Origin: Ideonella margarita
Lineage (GTDB): Bacteria > Pseudomonadota > Gammaproteobacteria > Burkholderiales > Burkholderiaceae_C
Reading direction: 5' to 3'
DNA length: 64,000 nt
Assembly: GCF_038066635.1 (NCBI RefSeq)
Contig: NZ_JBBUTI010000009.1
Coordinates: 1 to 64,000 of the forward strand
Each line of letters opens with the position of its first letter. The stretch's first letter is position 1. The translations under genes were made by a program, and so were the position numbers. The notes beneath the pieces were generated by a model. It was not told where the DNA came from. It did not search any database and saw only the letters and a program-made list of their open reading frames with translations. Shown piece by piece: positions 40,763-50,816 of this stretch.

Positions 40763-41680
40763 TCAACCATGGGCCGGGAACAGGCCCTGGGGCTTCCAGA
40801 ACAGCACTGCGGCCATCAGCACGTAGATCAGGATGGAGGCCACGGCCGGGCCGGCACTGGCGGCCAGGTCCAGCGGCATCAACTGCTCGAACAGCAGCGG
40901 GATGAGCGTGCGGCCGGCGGTGTCGACCACGCCCACCAGCAGCGCACCGACCAGCGCGCCGCGGATCGAGCCGATGCCGCCAATGACGATGACCACGAAC
41001 GCCAGGATGAGGATGCTTTCGCCCATGCCCACCTGCACCGCCAGCAGCGGGCCCATCAGCCCGCCGGCCACCGCGCACAGCGCAGCACCCAGGCCGAACA
41101 CGGCGCTGAACAGGCGCTGCACGTTCACGCCCATGGCCTGCGCCATCTCGCGGTTCGAGGCGCCGGCCCGCACCTGCATGCCCAGCCGCGTGCGGGTGAC
41201 AAGCAGCCACAGCAGCACCGCCACCGCCAGGCCCGCGCCGATGATGAGCAGCCGGTAGGCCGGGTAGAAGAAGCCGGGCAGCAACTCCACCGGCCCGCTG
41301 AGCGCCGCCGGCGCGCTGGCCCCGATGGGCTGCGAGCCCCACACGAAGCGCACCGCCTCGTTGCACATCAGCAGGATGGCGAAGGTGCCCAGCACCTGCG
41401 AGAGGTGATCGCGCTGGTAGAGGCGCCGCAGCACCACCACTTCCAGCAGCAGGCCGAATGCGGCCGCGCCCACCACGCCGGCCAGCAGGCCGAGCGCAAA
41501 TGAGCCGCTGGCCGCCGTGGCCGAGGCTACGAGGTAGGCCCCCACCATGTAGAGCGAGCCGTGGGCCAGGTTGATCATGTCCATGATGCCGAACACCAGC
41601 GTCAGGCCGGCGGCCAGCAGGAACAGCATCAGGCCGAACTGCAGGCCGTTCAAGGCCTGCTCGAGGATCAGGATGGTCAT
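40763..41680 (-). CDS. livH: Branched-chain-type ABC transporter permease LivH
   Basis: This 305-residue membrane protein starts MTILILEQALNGLQFGLMLFLLAAGLTLVFGIMDMINLAHGSLYMVGAYL, the LivH hallmark. RAGASNREMAQAMGVNVQRLFSAVFGLGAALCAVAGGLMGP carries the EAA-like coupling loop. It forms the channel with LivM. Confidence 0.93.
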   Translation of the reverse strand: MTILILEQALNGLQFGLMLFLLAAGLTLVFGIMDMINLAHGSLYMVGAYLVASATAASGSFALGLLAGVVGAAAFGLLLEVVVLRRLYQRDHLSQVLGTFAILLMCNEAVRFVWGSQPIGASAPAALSGPVELLPGFFYPAYRLLIIGAGLAVAVLLWLLVTRTRLGMQVRAGASNREMAQAMGVNVQRLFSAVFGLGAALCAVAGGLMGPLLAVQVGMGESILILAFVVIVIGGIGSIRGALVGALLVGVVDTAGRTLIPLLFEQLMPLDLAASAGPAVASILIYVLMAAVLFWKPQGLFPAHG

Positions 41681-41718
41681 GGCGCGTTTGGCCTGCTTGC
41701 TGCTGGTTCAAAGCGCCT

Positions 41719-42921
41719 TCACAGCGCCGGCATCTTGCAGCTGGCGGCGTAGGCGTCGGTGTGGTTGGAGAACACCTTGCCCAGCGTGCGGTTGGTGACG
41801 CGGCCCTTGCTGTCGCGGGTGATGACGCGCAGGTAGTAGTCCTGGATCGGGTACTGGTTGGTGTTGAACTTGAACGCACCACGCACCGAGTCGAACTTGG
41901 CCGCGGCCAGCGCCTTGCGCACCGCGGCCTTGTCGTCGAGCTTGCCCTTCACGTCGCGCACGGCCGCATCAATCATGCGGGCTGCGTCATAGCCCTGCGA
42001 GGCATACAGCGAAGGCAGGCGGCCATAGGCCTTCTCGAACTCGGCGACAAACACCTTGTTGGCGGCGTTGTCCATGTCGTGCGCCCACTGCGAGCTGTTG
42101 AACATGCCCAGCATCGGGTCACCCACGGCCTTGATGACGTCTTCGTCGGCCGAGAAGCCCGGGCCGAACAGCGTCATGTCCTTCGACAGGCCGGCGCCCA
42201 CGAACTGCTTGATGAAGTTGATGCCCAGGCCACCCGGCAGGAAGATGTAGACCGCATCGGGCTTGGCCGCACGCAGCTTCGAGATCTCGGCGCCGTAGTC
42301 CAGCTGGTTGAGCTGGGTGTAGGTTTCCGAGGCCACTTCGCCCTTGTAGAAGCGCTTGAAGCCGGCCAGCGCGTCCTTGCCGGCGGGGTAGTTCGGCGCG
42401 ATCAGCGCGACCTTCTTGAAGCCCTTTTCCGTCACCGTCTTGCCCACCGCTTCGTGCAGGTTGTCGTTCTGCCAGGCCACGTTGAAAAAGTACGGGTTGC
42501 ACTGCTCACCGGCGTATTGCGACGGGCCGGCATTGGCGCTGACGTAGAACGTCTTGGCGGCGAAGGTGGGCGCACCCACGGCCAGCATCACGTTCGAAAA
42601 GACCACGCCGGTCATGAAATCGACCTTGTCGCGCTTGACCAGACGGTCCGCCGTCTGGCGGCCCACATCGGGGCTGGCCTGGTCATCGGCCACCACCACC
42701 TCAGCGGGCAAGCCGCCGAGCTTGCCGCCGTTGAGCTTCACCGCCAGCTGGAAGCCGTCGCGGATGTCCACGCCCAGGCCGGCCCCCGGGCCCGACAGCG
42801 TCGAGAGCAGGCCGATCTTCACGTTGTCTGCGGCCAGTGCCGGGGCGCTGGCGAGTGCAGCTGTGGCGGCCAGTGCCAGCAGGGCTGGCGAAACGATGCG
42901 GGAAGTGGGGGAGGTGCGCAT
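41719..42921 (-). CDS. Branched-chain-type ABC transporter substrate-binding protein
   Basis: The 400-residue periplasmic protein has a signal peptide (cleavage near ALAADN, residue 31). VKIGLLSTLSGPGAGLGVDIRDGFQLAVKLNGGKLGGLPAEVVVADDQASPDVGRQTADRLVKRDKVDFMTGVVFSNV is the peripla_BP_6 fold. Close relatives accompany aromatic degradation genes, and the next gene upstream is an aryl-CoA ligase. The ligand is therefore inferred to be anthranilate or another aromatic acid. Confidence 0.92.
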   Translation of the reverse strand: MRTSPTSRIVSPALLALAATAALASAPALAADNVKIGLLSTLSGPGAGLGVDIRDGFQLAVKLNGGKLGGLPAEVVVADDQASPDVGRQTADRLVKRDKVDFMTGVVFSNVMLAVGAPTFAAKTFYVSANAGPSQYAGEQCNPYFFNVAWQNDNLHEAVGKTVTEKGFKKVALIAPNYPAGKDALAGFKRFYKGEVASETYTQLNQLDYGAEISKLRAAKPDAVYIFLPGGLGINFIKQFVGAGLSKDMTLFGPGFSADEDVIKAVGDPMLGMFNSSQWAHDMDNAANKVFVAEFEKAYGRLPSLYASQGYDAARMIDAAVRDVKGKLDDKAAVRKALAAAKFDSVRGAFKFNTNQYPIQDYYLRVITRDSKGRVTNRTLGKVFSNHTDAYAASCKMPAL

Positions 42922-42974
42922 GGTTCGTTCCTGTGAGTGAGGGAAGGGGCTGAGGGGCAAAAGACGTCAGGGCA

Positions 42975-44582
42975 TCAAGCCTGCTTCAGGCGGAAGCGTT
43001 GCAGCTTGCCGCTCTGGGTGCGGGGCAGGGCATCGGCAAACACCACCGAGCGCGGGTACTTGTAGGGCGCCACGGTGGTCTTGACGAAGTCCTGGAGCAT
43101 TTTGCGGGTCGCATCGTTGGGCACGTGGCCGGGGCGCAACACCACATGCGCCTCAACGATCTGGCCACGCTCTTCGTCAGGCACGCCGATCACCGCGCAC
43201 TCGGCCACGGCCGGGTGGGCCAGCAGGGCGTCTTCCACCTCGGGCGCGGCGATGTTGTAGCCGGACGAGATGATCATGTCGTCGGTGCGCGCGTGGTAAT
43301 GGAAGTAGCCGTCTGCGTCTTGCCAGTACGCGTCGCCGGTGTAGTTCCAGCCGCCCTTCACATAGGCTGCCTGGCGCTTGTCGTTCAGGTAGCGGCAGCC
43401 GGTGGGGCCCTGCACGCGCAGGCGGCCCACCTGGCCGGTGGGTGCGGGCTGGTCGTGTTCGTCCACCACCTCGGCGCGGTAGCCCGGCACGGCCACGCCG
43501 GTGGCGCCGGCGCGGGCATGGGCCTCGTCGGCCGAGATGAAGATGTGCAGCAGCTCGGTGGCCCCGATGCCGTCGATCAGCGTCAGGCCGGTGGCCTCTT
43601 GCCAGAGCGCGCGGGTGGCGGCCGGCAGCGCCTCACCAGCCGAGACGCACTTGCGCAGGGTGCCGCCGCGCAGCTGCTCGCCATGCATGGCCAGCGCGCG
43701 GTACGAGGTGGGCGCGGTGAAGACCACGGTGGCGCCGAAATCGAGGATGCCCTGCAGCAGCTGTGGCGGGCTGGCTTTTTCCAGCAGCACCGCGCTGGCA
43801 CCCACGGCCATCGGGAACAGCAGCAGGCCGCCCAGGCCGAAGGTGAAAGCCAGCGGCGGGCTGCCGATGAACACGTCGTCGGGTGTGGGCCGCAGCACAT
43901 GCGGCGGCCAGCAGGCGCAGATGGCCATCACGTCGCGGTGAAAGTGCATCGTCGCCTTGGGCACGCCCGTGGTGCCCGAGGTGAAGCCGAGCAGGCAGGT
44001 GTCGTCGGCAGCGGTGTCCACGTTGGTCCAGTCGCCGCTCTGCGCGGCCATCGCGGCCTCCAGGCCGGCGCTGGTGGTGTCATGGAAGCAGCGCACGGCC
44101 TGCAACATCGGGTGCGCGGCCTGCGCCTGCAGCAGTTCATCAGCCAGCGCGGCATCACACAGCGCATGGCTGATCTGGCCGATGTCGATGATGGCGCCGA
44201 GCTCTTTGGCGCGCAGCAGTGGCATGGTGGCCACGGCAATGCCGCCCGCCTTGATCACGCCGAACCAGCAGGCCGCCAGCATCGGGTTGTTCGGGCCGCG
44301 CAGCAGCACACGCTGGCCCGGCACCAGGCCCAGGTCGTGCACCAGCACCTGGGCGATGCGGTTGGCCTTGTCCTGCAGTTCGCGGTAGCTCCAGCTCAAG
44401 CCCGGCGCGCGCAGGCAGACGCGCTCACCCCGGCCCTCGGCCACATGGCGGTCCAGCAGCTCGGTGGCGCAATTGAGCTGCGCCGGGAACTGCAGCTCGG
44501 GCAGCTCGAAGCGGTAGACCGGTTGCTGCTCGGGCGGCGGCAGGTGGCGTTGCGCGAACGTGTCGACATGGGCACTGGGCAT
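42975..44582 (-). CDS. 2-aminobenzoate-CoA ligase (benzoate-CoA ligase family)
   Basis: The 535-residue adenylate-forming enzyme has the AMP-binding motif GFTSGTTGVPKATMHFHRD (about 199-217), then YNIAAPEVEDALLAHPAVAECAVIGVPDEERGQIVEAHVVL. The catalytic-Lys region PRTQSGKLQRFRLKQA closes the C-terminus. Family members activate benzoate or 2-aminobenzoate; the bifunctional monooxygenase/reductase in the same operon points to 2-aminobenzoate. It would produce 2-aminobenzoyl-CoA with ATP and CoA. It corresponds to AbmG of Azoarcus evansii by role. Confidence 0.88.
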   Translation of the reverse strand: MPSAHVDTFAQRHLPPPEQQPVYRFELPELQFPAQLNCATELLDRHVAEGRGERVCLRAPGLSWSYRELQDKANRIAQVLVHDLGLVPGQRVLLRGPNNPMLAACWFGVIKAGGIAVATMPLLRAKELGAIIDIGQISHALCDAALADELLQAQAAHPMLQAVRCFHDTTSAGLEAAMAAQSGDWTNVDTAADDTCLLGFTSGTTGVPKATMHFHRDVMAICACWPPHVLRPTPDDVFIGSPPLAFTFGLGGLLLFPMAVGASAVLLEKASPPQLLQGILDFGATVVFTAPTSYRALAMHGEQLRGGTLRKCVSAGEALPAATRALWQEATGLTLIDGIGATELLHIFISADEAHARAGATGVAVPGYRAEVVDEHDQPAPTGQVGRLRVQGPTGCRYLNDKRQAAYVKGGWNYTGDAYWQDADGYFHYHARTDDMIISSGYNIAAPEVEDALLAHPAVAECAVIGVPDEERGQIVEAHVVLRPGHVPNDATRKMLQDFVKTTVAPYKYPRSVVFADALPRTQSGKLQRFRLKQA

Positions 44583-44660
44583 GGCGGACCTCGGGTCGGG
44601 CGGAGAAGGCGGGGTGGGGCGAGCGGGTGGCGCGTTGTTGCGCGTCGTGGTGCTGTCGGC

Positions 44661-45845
<1,185 letters not shown>

Positions 45846-45864
45846 CAGTGCCTCCTGGCGGTGT

Positions 45865-46737
45865 TCAGTTGCCTTGGAAAACCGGTTTGCTGCGGGCCAC
45901 GAAGGCCTCGTAGGCGCGGCGGAAGTCCTGTGTCAGCATGCACAGCGCCTGCGCCTGTGCTTCGGCTTCGATCGCCTGGTCCACCGTCATGGCCCATTCC
46001 TGGTGCAGCATGGTCTTGGTGATGCCGTTGGCAAAGGTAGGGCCGGCGGCCAGATCGGCGGCCAGGCTGGCGGCGGTGGCTTCCAGCGCTTCAGGGGCCA
46101 CCAAGCGGTTGAAGAAGCCCCAGCGCTCAGCTTCTTCACCCCCCAGCGATCGGCCGGTGTAGAGCAGCTCACTCGCCCTGCCCTGGCCGATGAGGCGCGG
46201 CAGGATGGCGCAGGCGCCCATGTCGCAGCCGGCCAGGCCAACGCGGTTGAACAGGAAGGCGGTCTTGCTGCGGGCGGTGCCCACACGCAGGTCGCTGGCC
46301 ATGGCGATGATGGCGCCGGCGCCGGCACACACGCCGTCGACAGCGGCGATCAGCGGCTGCGGGCAGCCCCGCATCGCGTTCACCAGGTCGCCCGTCATGC
46401 GGGTGAACATCAGCAGCTCGGGCGCCGGCAGGTTGATCAGCGGGCCGATGATCTCGTGCACGTCACCGCCCGAGCAGAAATTGCCGCCAGCGCCCTGCAG
46501 CACCACCACATGCACATCGGTGGCGTATTTCAGGGCACGGAACAGGTCACGCAGCTCGGCGTAGGCGTCGAAGGTCAGCGGGTTCTTGCGTTCTGGCCGG
46601 TTCAGGGTGATGGTGGCCACGCCGGCCTCGCAGTGCCACAGGAAGTGCTGGGCGGCGTAGCCGGCCAGGCTGCGGCGGTTGCCGGCCACCAGGGCGGGGT
46701 CGATGGCCGTGGTGGTGGGCTGATGGGATGTGGTCAT
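45865..46737 (-). CDS. Enoyl-CoA hydratase family protein
   Basis: The 290-residue crotonase-fold enzyme has VATITLNRPERKNPLTFDAYAELRDLFRALKYATDVHVVVLQGAGGNFCSGGDVHEII (about 39-96), with the oxyanion-hole FCSGGD. PLIAAVDGVCAGAGAIIAMASDLRVG supplies the second oxyanion residue. It would hydrate or cleave a cyclic CoA thioester. The ATG at 46737 overlaps the marR stop by four bases. Confidence 0.92.
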   Translation of the reverse strand: MTTSHQPTTTAIDPALVAGNRRSLAGYAAQHFLWHCEAGVATITLNRPERKNPLTFDAYAELRDLFRALKYATDVHVVVLQGAGGNFCSGGDVHEIIGPLINLPAPELLMFTRMTGDLVNAMRGCPQPLIAAVDGVCAGAGAIIAMASDLRVGTARSKTAFLFNRVGLAGCDMGACAILPRLIGQGRASELLYTGRSLGGEEAERWGFFNRLVAPEALEATAASLAADLAAGPTFANGITKTMLHQEWAMTVDQAIEAEAQAQALCMLTQDFRRAYEAFVARSKPVFQGN

Positions 46738-47264
46738 GGGGTGTCCTCCGGGGCAGGGCGGGCCAGGTGCACGCGCAGGTGGCCCAGCAGTTCGTAGAGC
46801 AGGTCCTTGTTCTGGCTGTCGAAGCCGCTGAACATCTGCGTCAGCCAGGCTTCGTGGTCGGCCGCCATGCGCAGGAATTGCACGCGGCCTTCGGGCGTCA
46901 GGCGCACGGTCTGGGAGCGGCGGTCCTGCAGGTCGGCCACCCGCTCCACCCAGCCTTCGGCCACCAGCTGGTCGGTCAGGCCGGTCACATTGCCGCCGGT
47001 CACCATCAGGAAGCGCGACAGCGCATTCATGCGCAGGCCGTCGGGGTGGCGTTCCAGCTGGGCCAGATAGTCGAAGCGCGACAGCGTGGTGCCGTGCTGC
47101 AGGCGCAGCTGGGTGCGGATGACCTGCTCGATCTGCGTGCTGCACGACAGCAGCCGCAGCCACAGCCGCACATCGAGGTGGTCGCTGGCGTTGGCGCGGC
47201 CTTCGCGGCCGATGGCGTCGTCGCCCAGCACTTGCACCAGCTTGAAGTTGCGTGCGCGGCCCAT
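46734..47264 (-). CDS. MarR family transcriptional regulator
   Basis: This 176-residue regulator has a winged helix: LRLQHGTTLSRFDYLAQLERHPDGLRMNALSRFLMVTGGNVTGLTDQLVAEGWVERVADLQDRRSQTVRLTPEGR (about 54-127). Such MarR proteins in aromatic-CoA operons release DNA on binding the aryl-CoA. The gene lies inside the operon, its ATG overlapping the SDR stop by one base (TGATG). The palindrome at 50478-50494 in front of the operon is its likely target. Confidence 0.92.
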   Translation of the reverse strand: MGRARNFKLVQVLGDDAIGREGRANASDHLDVRLWLRLLSCSTQIEQVIRTQLRLQHGTTLSRFDYLAQLERHPDGLRMNALSRFLMVTGGNVTGLTDQLVAEGWVERVADLQDRRSQTVRLTPEGRVQFLRMAADHEAWLTQMFSGFDSQNKDLLYELLGHLRVHLARPAPEDTP

Positions 47265-48079
47265 CACATCACCTCGCCGCCACTGACCGACACGTCTTGC
47301 CCGGTGATGCTGGCGGCGGCCGGCGTGCACAGCCAGGCCACGGCATCGGCCACTTCCTCGGGTTGCACCAGCCGGCCCTGCGGGTTGGGGCGGGTGAACT
47401 CGGCCAACGCCTCGGCGGGGCTGCGGCCGGTCTTGGCCACCACGTTGGCAATGCTGTGGGCCAGCAGATCGGTATCGGTGTAGCCGGGGCACACGGCATT
47501 CACGGTGATGCCTTTGCGGGCCAGCTCCAGCGCCATCGCGCGGGTCAGGCCGATGACGCCGTGCTTGGCCGCCACATAGGCGCTGACATAGGCATAACCA
47601 CGTTGCCCCGCCGTGCTGGCCACGTTCACGATGCGGCCCCAGCCAGTGGCCAGCATGCCCGGCACGGCGGCGCGGCTGCACTGGAAGGTGCCGGTCAGAT
47701 TGACGGCCAGCATCTGCTGCCAGAGCGCGTCGGTGGTGTGCTGCACCGGGGCGCTCTGGGCCTGGCCGGCGTTGTTGATCAAGATGTGCACCGGGCCGAA
47801 GCCGGCGGCCGCCTGCTCGAAGCAGTGCTGCACGGCGGCGGCGTCGGTCACGTCGCAGGGCAGCACCTGGGGGCGCGGGGCCTCGGGGTGTTGCTCGGCG
47901 ATGGTCTGGGCCAGCGCCTGCAGCGTGTTGGCCTGGCGGCCCACCAGCGTGAGCTGGGCGCCGTCAGCGGCCAGCCGGTGGGCAATGGCGGCGCCGATGC
48001 CGCGGCCGGCGCCGGTGATCAGCGCATGACGGCCGTGCAGCGGCTGTGCCTGTGTGGTTGAAGTGTCGGGGTTGCTCAT
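47264..48079 (-). CDS. SDR family oxidoreductase (3-hydroxyacyl-CoA dehydrogenase type)
   Basis: The 271-residue NAD(P)-dependent dehydrogenase has the glycine motif TGAGRGIG (22-29), NNAG (about 104-107) and the catalytic Ser...YVSAYVAAK with Tyr and Lys near 169-173. GRLVQPEEVADAVAWLCTPAAASITGQDVSVSGGEVM is the classical SDR C-terminus. In the anthranilate-CoA pathway it fits the step oxidising a 3-hydroxyacyl-CoA. Confidence 0.9.
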   Translation of the reverse strand: MSNPDTSTTQAQPLHGRHALITGAGRGIGAAIAHRLAADGAQLTLVGRQANTLQALAQTIAEQHPEAPRPQVLPCDVTDAAAVQHCFEQAAAGFGPVHILINNAGQAQSAPVQHTTDALWQQMLAVNLTGTFQCSRAAVPGMLATGWGRIVNVASTAGQRGYAYVSAYVAAKHGVIGLTRAMALELARKGITVNAVCPGYTDTDLLAHSIANVVAKTGRSPAEALAEFTRPNPQGRLVQPEEVADAVAWLCTPAAASITGQDVSVSGGEVM

Positions 48080-48120
48080 GGGTGCTTGATCGGGGGGCGG
48101 CGCCTGCGAGGCCGTTGGCC

Positions 48121-50457
48121 TCAGCCCCGTGCGCGGGCAAAACCCGCTTCGAGTTGCTGCTTGCCCGAGCGGTAAGGCGCTGGCCAGGCGACGGCGGTGT
48201 AGCCGATGCGAGCGGCTTCGGTCAGTGTCCAGGCCGGGTTGGCCAGGTGCGGGCGGGCCACGGCGCACAGGTCGGCACGGCCGGCGCTGATGATGGTGTT
48301 GACGTGGTCGGCTTCGCTGATGGCGCCGACGGCCATCGTGGCGATGCCGGCTTCCTGGCGGATGCGGTCGGCAAACGGCGTCTGGAACATGCGCCCAAAG
48401 GTGACCTTCTCTCGCTTGCTGACCTGGCCCGACGAGCAGTCGATCAGATCAGCGCCCGCGGCCTTGAAGGCGCGGGCAATCTCCACCGCATCGGCCGGGG
48501 TGATGCCGCCTTCCACCCAGTCGTGGGCGGAGATGCGCACCGACATCGGTAGGTGCTCAGGCCAGGCCGTGCGTACCGCCGCAAACACTTCCAGCGGAAA
48601 GCGCAGGCGGTTGAGCAGCGAGCCGCCATAGGCATCGGCGCGGTGGTTGGTGAGTGGCGAGATGAAGCTCGACAGCAGGTAGCCGTGCGCGCAGTGCAGC
48701 TCCAGCCAATCAAAGCCGGCTTCCGCAGCACGGCGCGTGGCGGCCACGAACTGGTCACGCACCTCGTCCATCTGCGCGCGGGTCATTTCGCTGCTGGTCT
48801 GGCTCACGCCTGCCAGGTATTGCTGCGGTGAGGCACTCACCAGCGGCCACGGTGCTTCCGGGTGGCCGGCAGACAGCGTGGCATCAAGGGGTTGGTCGAT
48901 GCCGTCCCAGCCGCGGCGCGTGGCGCCCTTGGCGCCGGCATGGCCCAGCTGCAGGCCGATCTTCGCGCTGCTGTGCTGGTGCACCCAGTCGACGATGTGA
49001 GCCCAGGCGTCGCGCTGCTCGTCGTTCCACAGGCCCGGGCAGCCCGGGGTGATGCGGGCTTCGGGGCTGGTGCAGGTCATCTCGGCCATCACCAGTGCGG
49101 CGCCGCCCATGGCGCGGGCACCCAGGTGCACCAGGTGGTGATCGCCGGGCACACCATCCACCGCGCTGTACTGCGCCATCGGTGACACCACCACCCGGTT
49201 TTTCAGGGTGACGGAGCGCACGGTGTACGGCGTGAACATCGGCGGCACGGGGGGCAGCGCCGGGTTGGCGGGCAGGCCAGCCTGCTCGGCGAACCAGCGC
49301 TCATAGCCTTCGAGCCAGGCGCGGTCGCGCAGGCGCAGATTTTCATGGCTGATGCGCTGGCTGCGCGTCAGCATCGAATACATGAATTGCTCAGGGGGCA
49401 GCTGGTCGCAATAGCGATCACCGCACACCTCGAACCATTCCATCGCGTTCCACGCGGCGTTCTGCAGACGCAGGGTTTCGATGCGCCGGGCTTCCTGGTA
49501 GTCGTGCAGCACGGCGCCGATGTGCTCGGCGCTGTCACCGTGGCGCTTGAACTGGCGCACCAGCTCGATCGCATCTTCAATCGCCAGCTTGGTGCCCGAG
49601 CCAATCGCGAAGTGGGCCGTGTGCACCGCGTCGCCCATCAGCACCACATGGCTGCCGTGGCTGTTTTTCAGCCACCACTGCTCGCACACCACGCGCTGGA
49701 AGTTCAGCCAGGCGGAGCCGCGCAGGTGGCGCGCATTGCTCATCAGCGGGTGGCCGTCGAGGGTCTCGGCGAAGAGCTTTTCGCAGAAGGCCACGGATTG
49801 CGCGGGGTCGGCCTGATCCAGCCCGTGGGCCTGCCAGACGTGCTCCGGGCATTCGATGATGAAGGTGGTGGTGGTGTCGTCGAACTTGTAGATGTGGGCC
49901 TGGAACCAGCCGTGTTCGGTGCGACGGAAGTCAAAGGTGAAGGCGTCGAACAGCTTGTGCGTGCCCAGCCAGATGTAGCGGTTCGGGCGCACCACGATGT
50001 CGGGCTTGAACACCCCGGCGTGGCGGGTGCGCAAGCGTGAGTTGATGCCGTCGCTGGCGATGATGAGGTCGGCGTCGGCGTAATCGTCGTCGCTGTCAGC
50101 TTCCTGCTCGAACACCAGGCGCACGCCAAGCGCTTCGCAGCGGGCCTGCAGGATGTTCAGCAGCTTCTTGCGGCCGATGCCGACAAAGCCGTGGCCGCCC
50201 GAGCGGATGCGGTGGCCCTTGAAGAGCAGCTCGATGTCGTCCCAGTGGTTGAAGGCCTGCTGGATGCTGAGGGCGGTGGTGGGGTCCCACTCGCGCATGT
50301 TGTCCATCGTGGCGTCGGAGAACACCACGCCCCAGCCGAAGGTGTCGTAGGGCTTGTTGCGCTCGACCACGGTGATGTCGTGGTTCGGGTTGAGCTGCTT
50401 CATCAGCAGGCCGAAATACAGGCCAGCCGGGCCACCCCCTATGCAGACGATCTTCAT
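48121..50457 (-). CDS. Bifunctional 2-aminobenzoyl-CoA (salicylyl-CoA type) monooxygenase/reductase
   Basis: The 778-residue fusion has two enzymes. Residues 1-370 are an FAD aromatic hydroxylase: GGGPAGLYFG at 7-16, DLIIASDGINSRLRT in the middle, and LMGDAVHTAHFAIGSGTKLAIEDA. Residues 405-778 are an Old Yellow Enzyme-type FMN reductase (FTPYTVRSVTLKNRVVVSPMAQYSAVDGVPGDHHLVHLG and GIATMAVGAI). This layout is that of 2-aminobenzoyl-CoA monooxygenase/reductase, which dearomatises the ring without cleaving it, and of salicylyl-CoA 5-hydroxylases. It is the first gene of the 13-gene operon. Confidence 0.92.
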   Translation of the reverse strand: MKIVCIGGGPAGLYFGLLMKQLNPNHDITVVERNKPYDTFGWGVVFSDATMDNMREWDPTTALSIQQAFNHWDDIELLFKGHRIRSGGHGFVGIGRKKLLNILQARCEALGVRLVFEQEADSDDDYADADLIIASDGINSRLRTRHAGVFKPDIVVRPNRYIWLGTHKLFDAFTFDFRRTEHGWFQAHIYKFDDTTTTFIIECPEHVWQAHGLDQADPAQSVAFCEKLFAETLDGHPLMSNARHLRGSAWLNFQRVVCEQWWLKNSHGSHVVLMGDAVHTAHFAIGSGTKLAIEDAIELVRQFKRHGDSAEHIGAVLHDYQEARRIETLRLQNAAWNAMEWFEVCGDRYCDQLPPEQFMYSMLTRSQRISHENLRLRDRAWLEGYERWFAEQAGLPANPALPPVPPMFTPYTVRSVTLKNRVVVSPMAQYSAVDGVPGDHHLVHLGARAMGGAALVMAEMTCTSPEARITPGCPGLWNDEQRDAWAHIVDWVHQHSSAKIGLQLGHAGAKGATRRGWDGIDQPLDATLSAGHPEAPWPLVSASPQQYLAGVSQTSSEMTRAQMDEVRDQFVAATRRAAEAGFDWLELHCAHGYLLSSFISPLTNHRADAYGGSLLNRLRFPLEVFAAVRTAWPEHLPMSVRISAHDWVEGGITPADAVEIARAFKAAGADLIDCSSGQVSKREKVTFGRMFQTPFADRIRQEAGIATMAVGAISEADHVNTIISAGRADLCAVARPHLANPAWTLTEAARIGYTAVAWPAPYRSGKQQLEAGFARARG

Positions 50458-50477
50458 GTGCCGTGCTCCTTGGTTAA

Positions 50478-50494
50478 TTTAGTTTAGAACTAAA
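50478..50494. promoter_or_regulatory. MarR-type operator palindrome
   Basis: TTTAGTTTAGAACTAAA is a perfect inverted repeat (TTTAGTT / AACTAAA with a TAG centre) lying 21 bases upstream of the monooxygenase start. It overlaps the predicted -10 of the minus-strand promoter, so binding would block transcription. The MarR protein encoded in the operon is the natural candidate ligand. Confidence 0.7.
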
Positions 50495-50508
50495 GCAATC
50501 GGCTGCAA
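50481..50508 (-). promoter_or_regulatory. Predicted sigma-70 promoter of the anthranilate-type operon
   Basis: On the minus strand TTGCAG (50508-50503) and TAAACT (50486-50481) are separated by 16 bases. AAGGAG lies at the expected distance from the ATG at 50457. The -10 sits in the palindrome. Both hexamers are imperfect, so the call is tentative. Confidence 0.45.
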
Positions 50509-50570
50509 AGCGCTGCGCAACACCAATTCCTAGGGGTTTGCCTGTGCCCCGGGCTTGGTGGCTTGGTTGA

Positions 50571-50582
50571 TTAAGCGATTAA
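50571..50582. promoter_or_regulatory. LacI-type operator, distal copy
   Basis: TTAAGCGATTAA has the symmetric TTAA-CG-TTAA layout of LacI/GalR operators. A matching copy lies at 50729-50740, centre-to-centre 158 bases. The surrounding stretch 50520-50750 is otherwise non-coding and unusually AT-rich for this chromosome. Confidence 0.45.
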
Positions 50583-50728
50583 TTAAATTTCCCGAATAAT
50601 CCTCGGTGCCGTGGGTGGATGGCCGCATTGCTTGTTGCGCCGCCGCAGCAAAATGGCCGTCGTTTGGGTGCAGGGCAGGGGTTTCACGGATGCCGAATTG
50701 GCAGCACGGGTTCATACTTCGTTTTAGA

Positions 50729-50740
50729 TTAAACGCTTAA
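50729..50740. promoter_or_regulatory. LacI-type operator, proximal copy
   Basis: TTAAACGCTTAA matches the distal copy at 50571-50582 in its TTAA...CG...TTAA skeleton and lies just upstream of the possible starts of the GH53 gene. It is a good candidate for regulation by a galactose-type repressor. Confidence 0.5.
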
Positions 50741-50816
50741 CCCACTCCAGCAGGTGGCACTGATGTCACCATCGCCACCCGTCTGCCTGTACCGACTGAA
50801 CCGTCCGCTGATCCGA

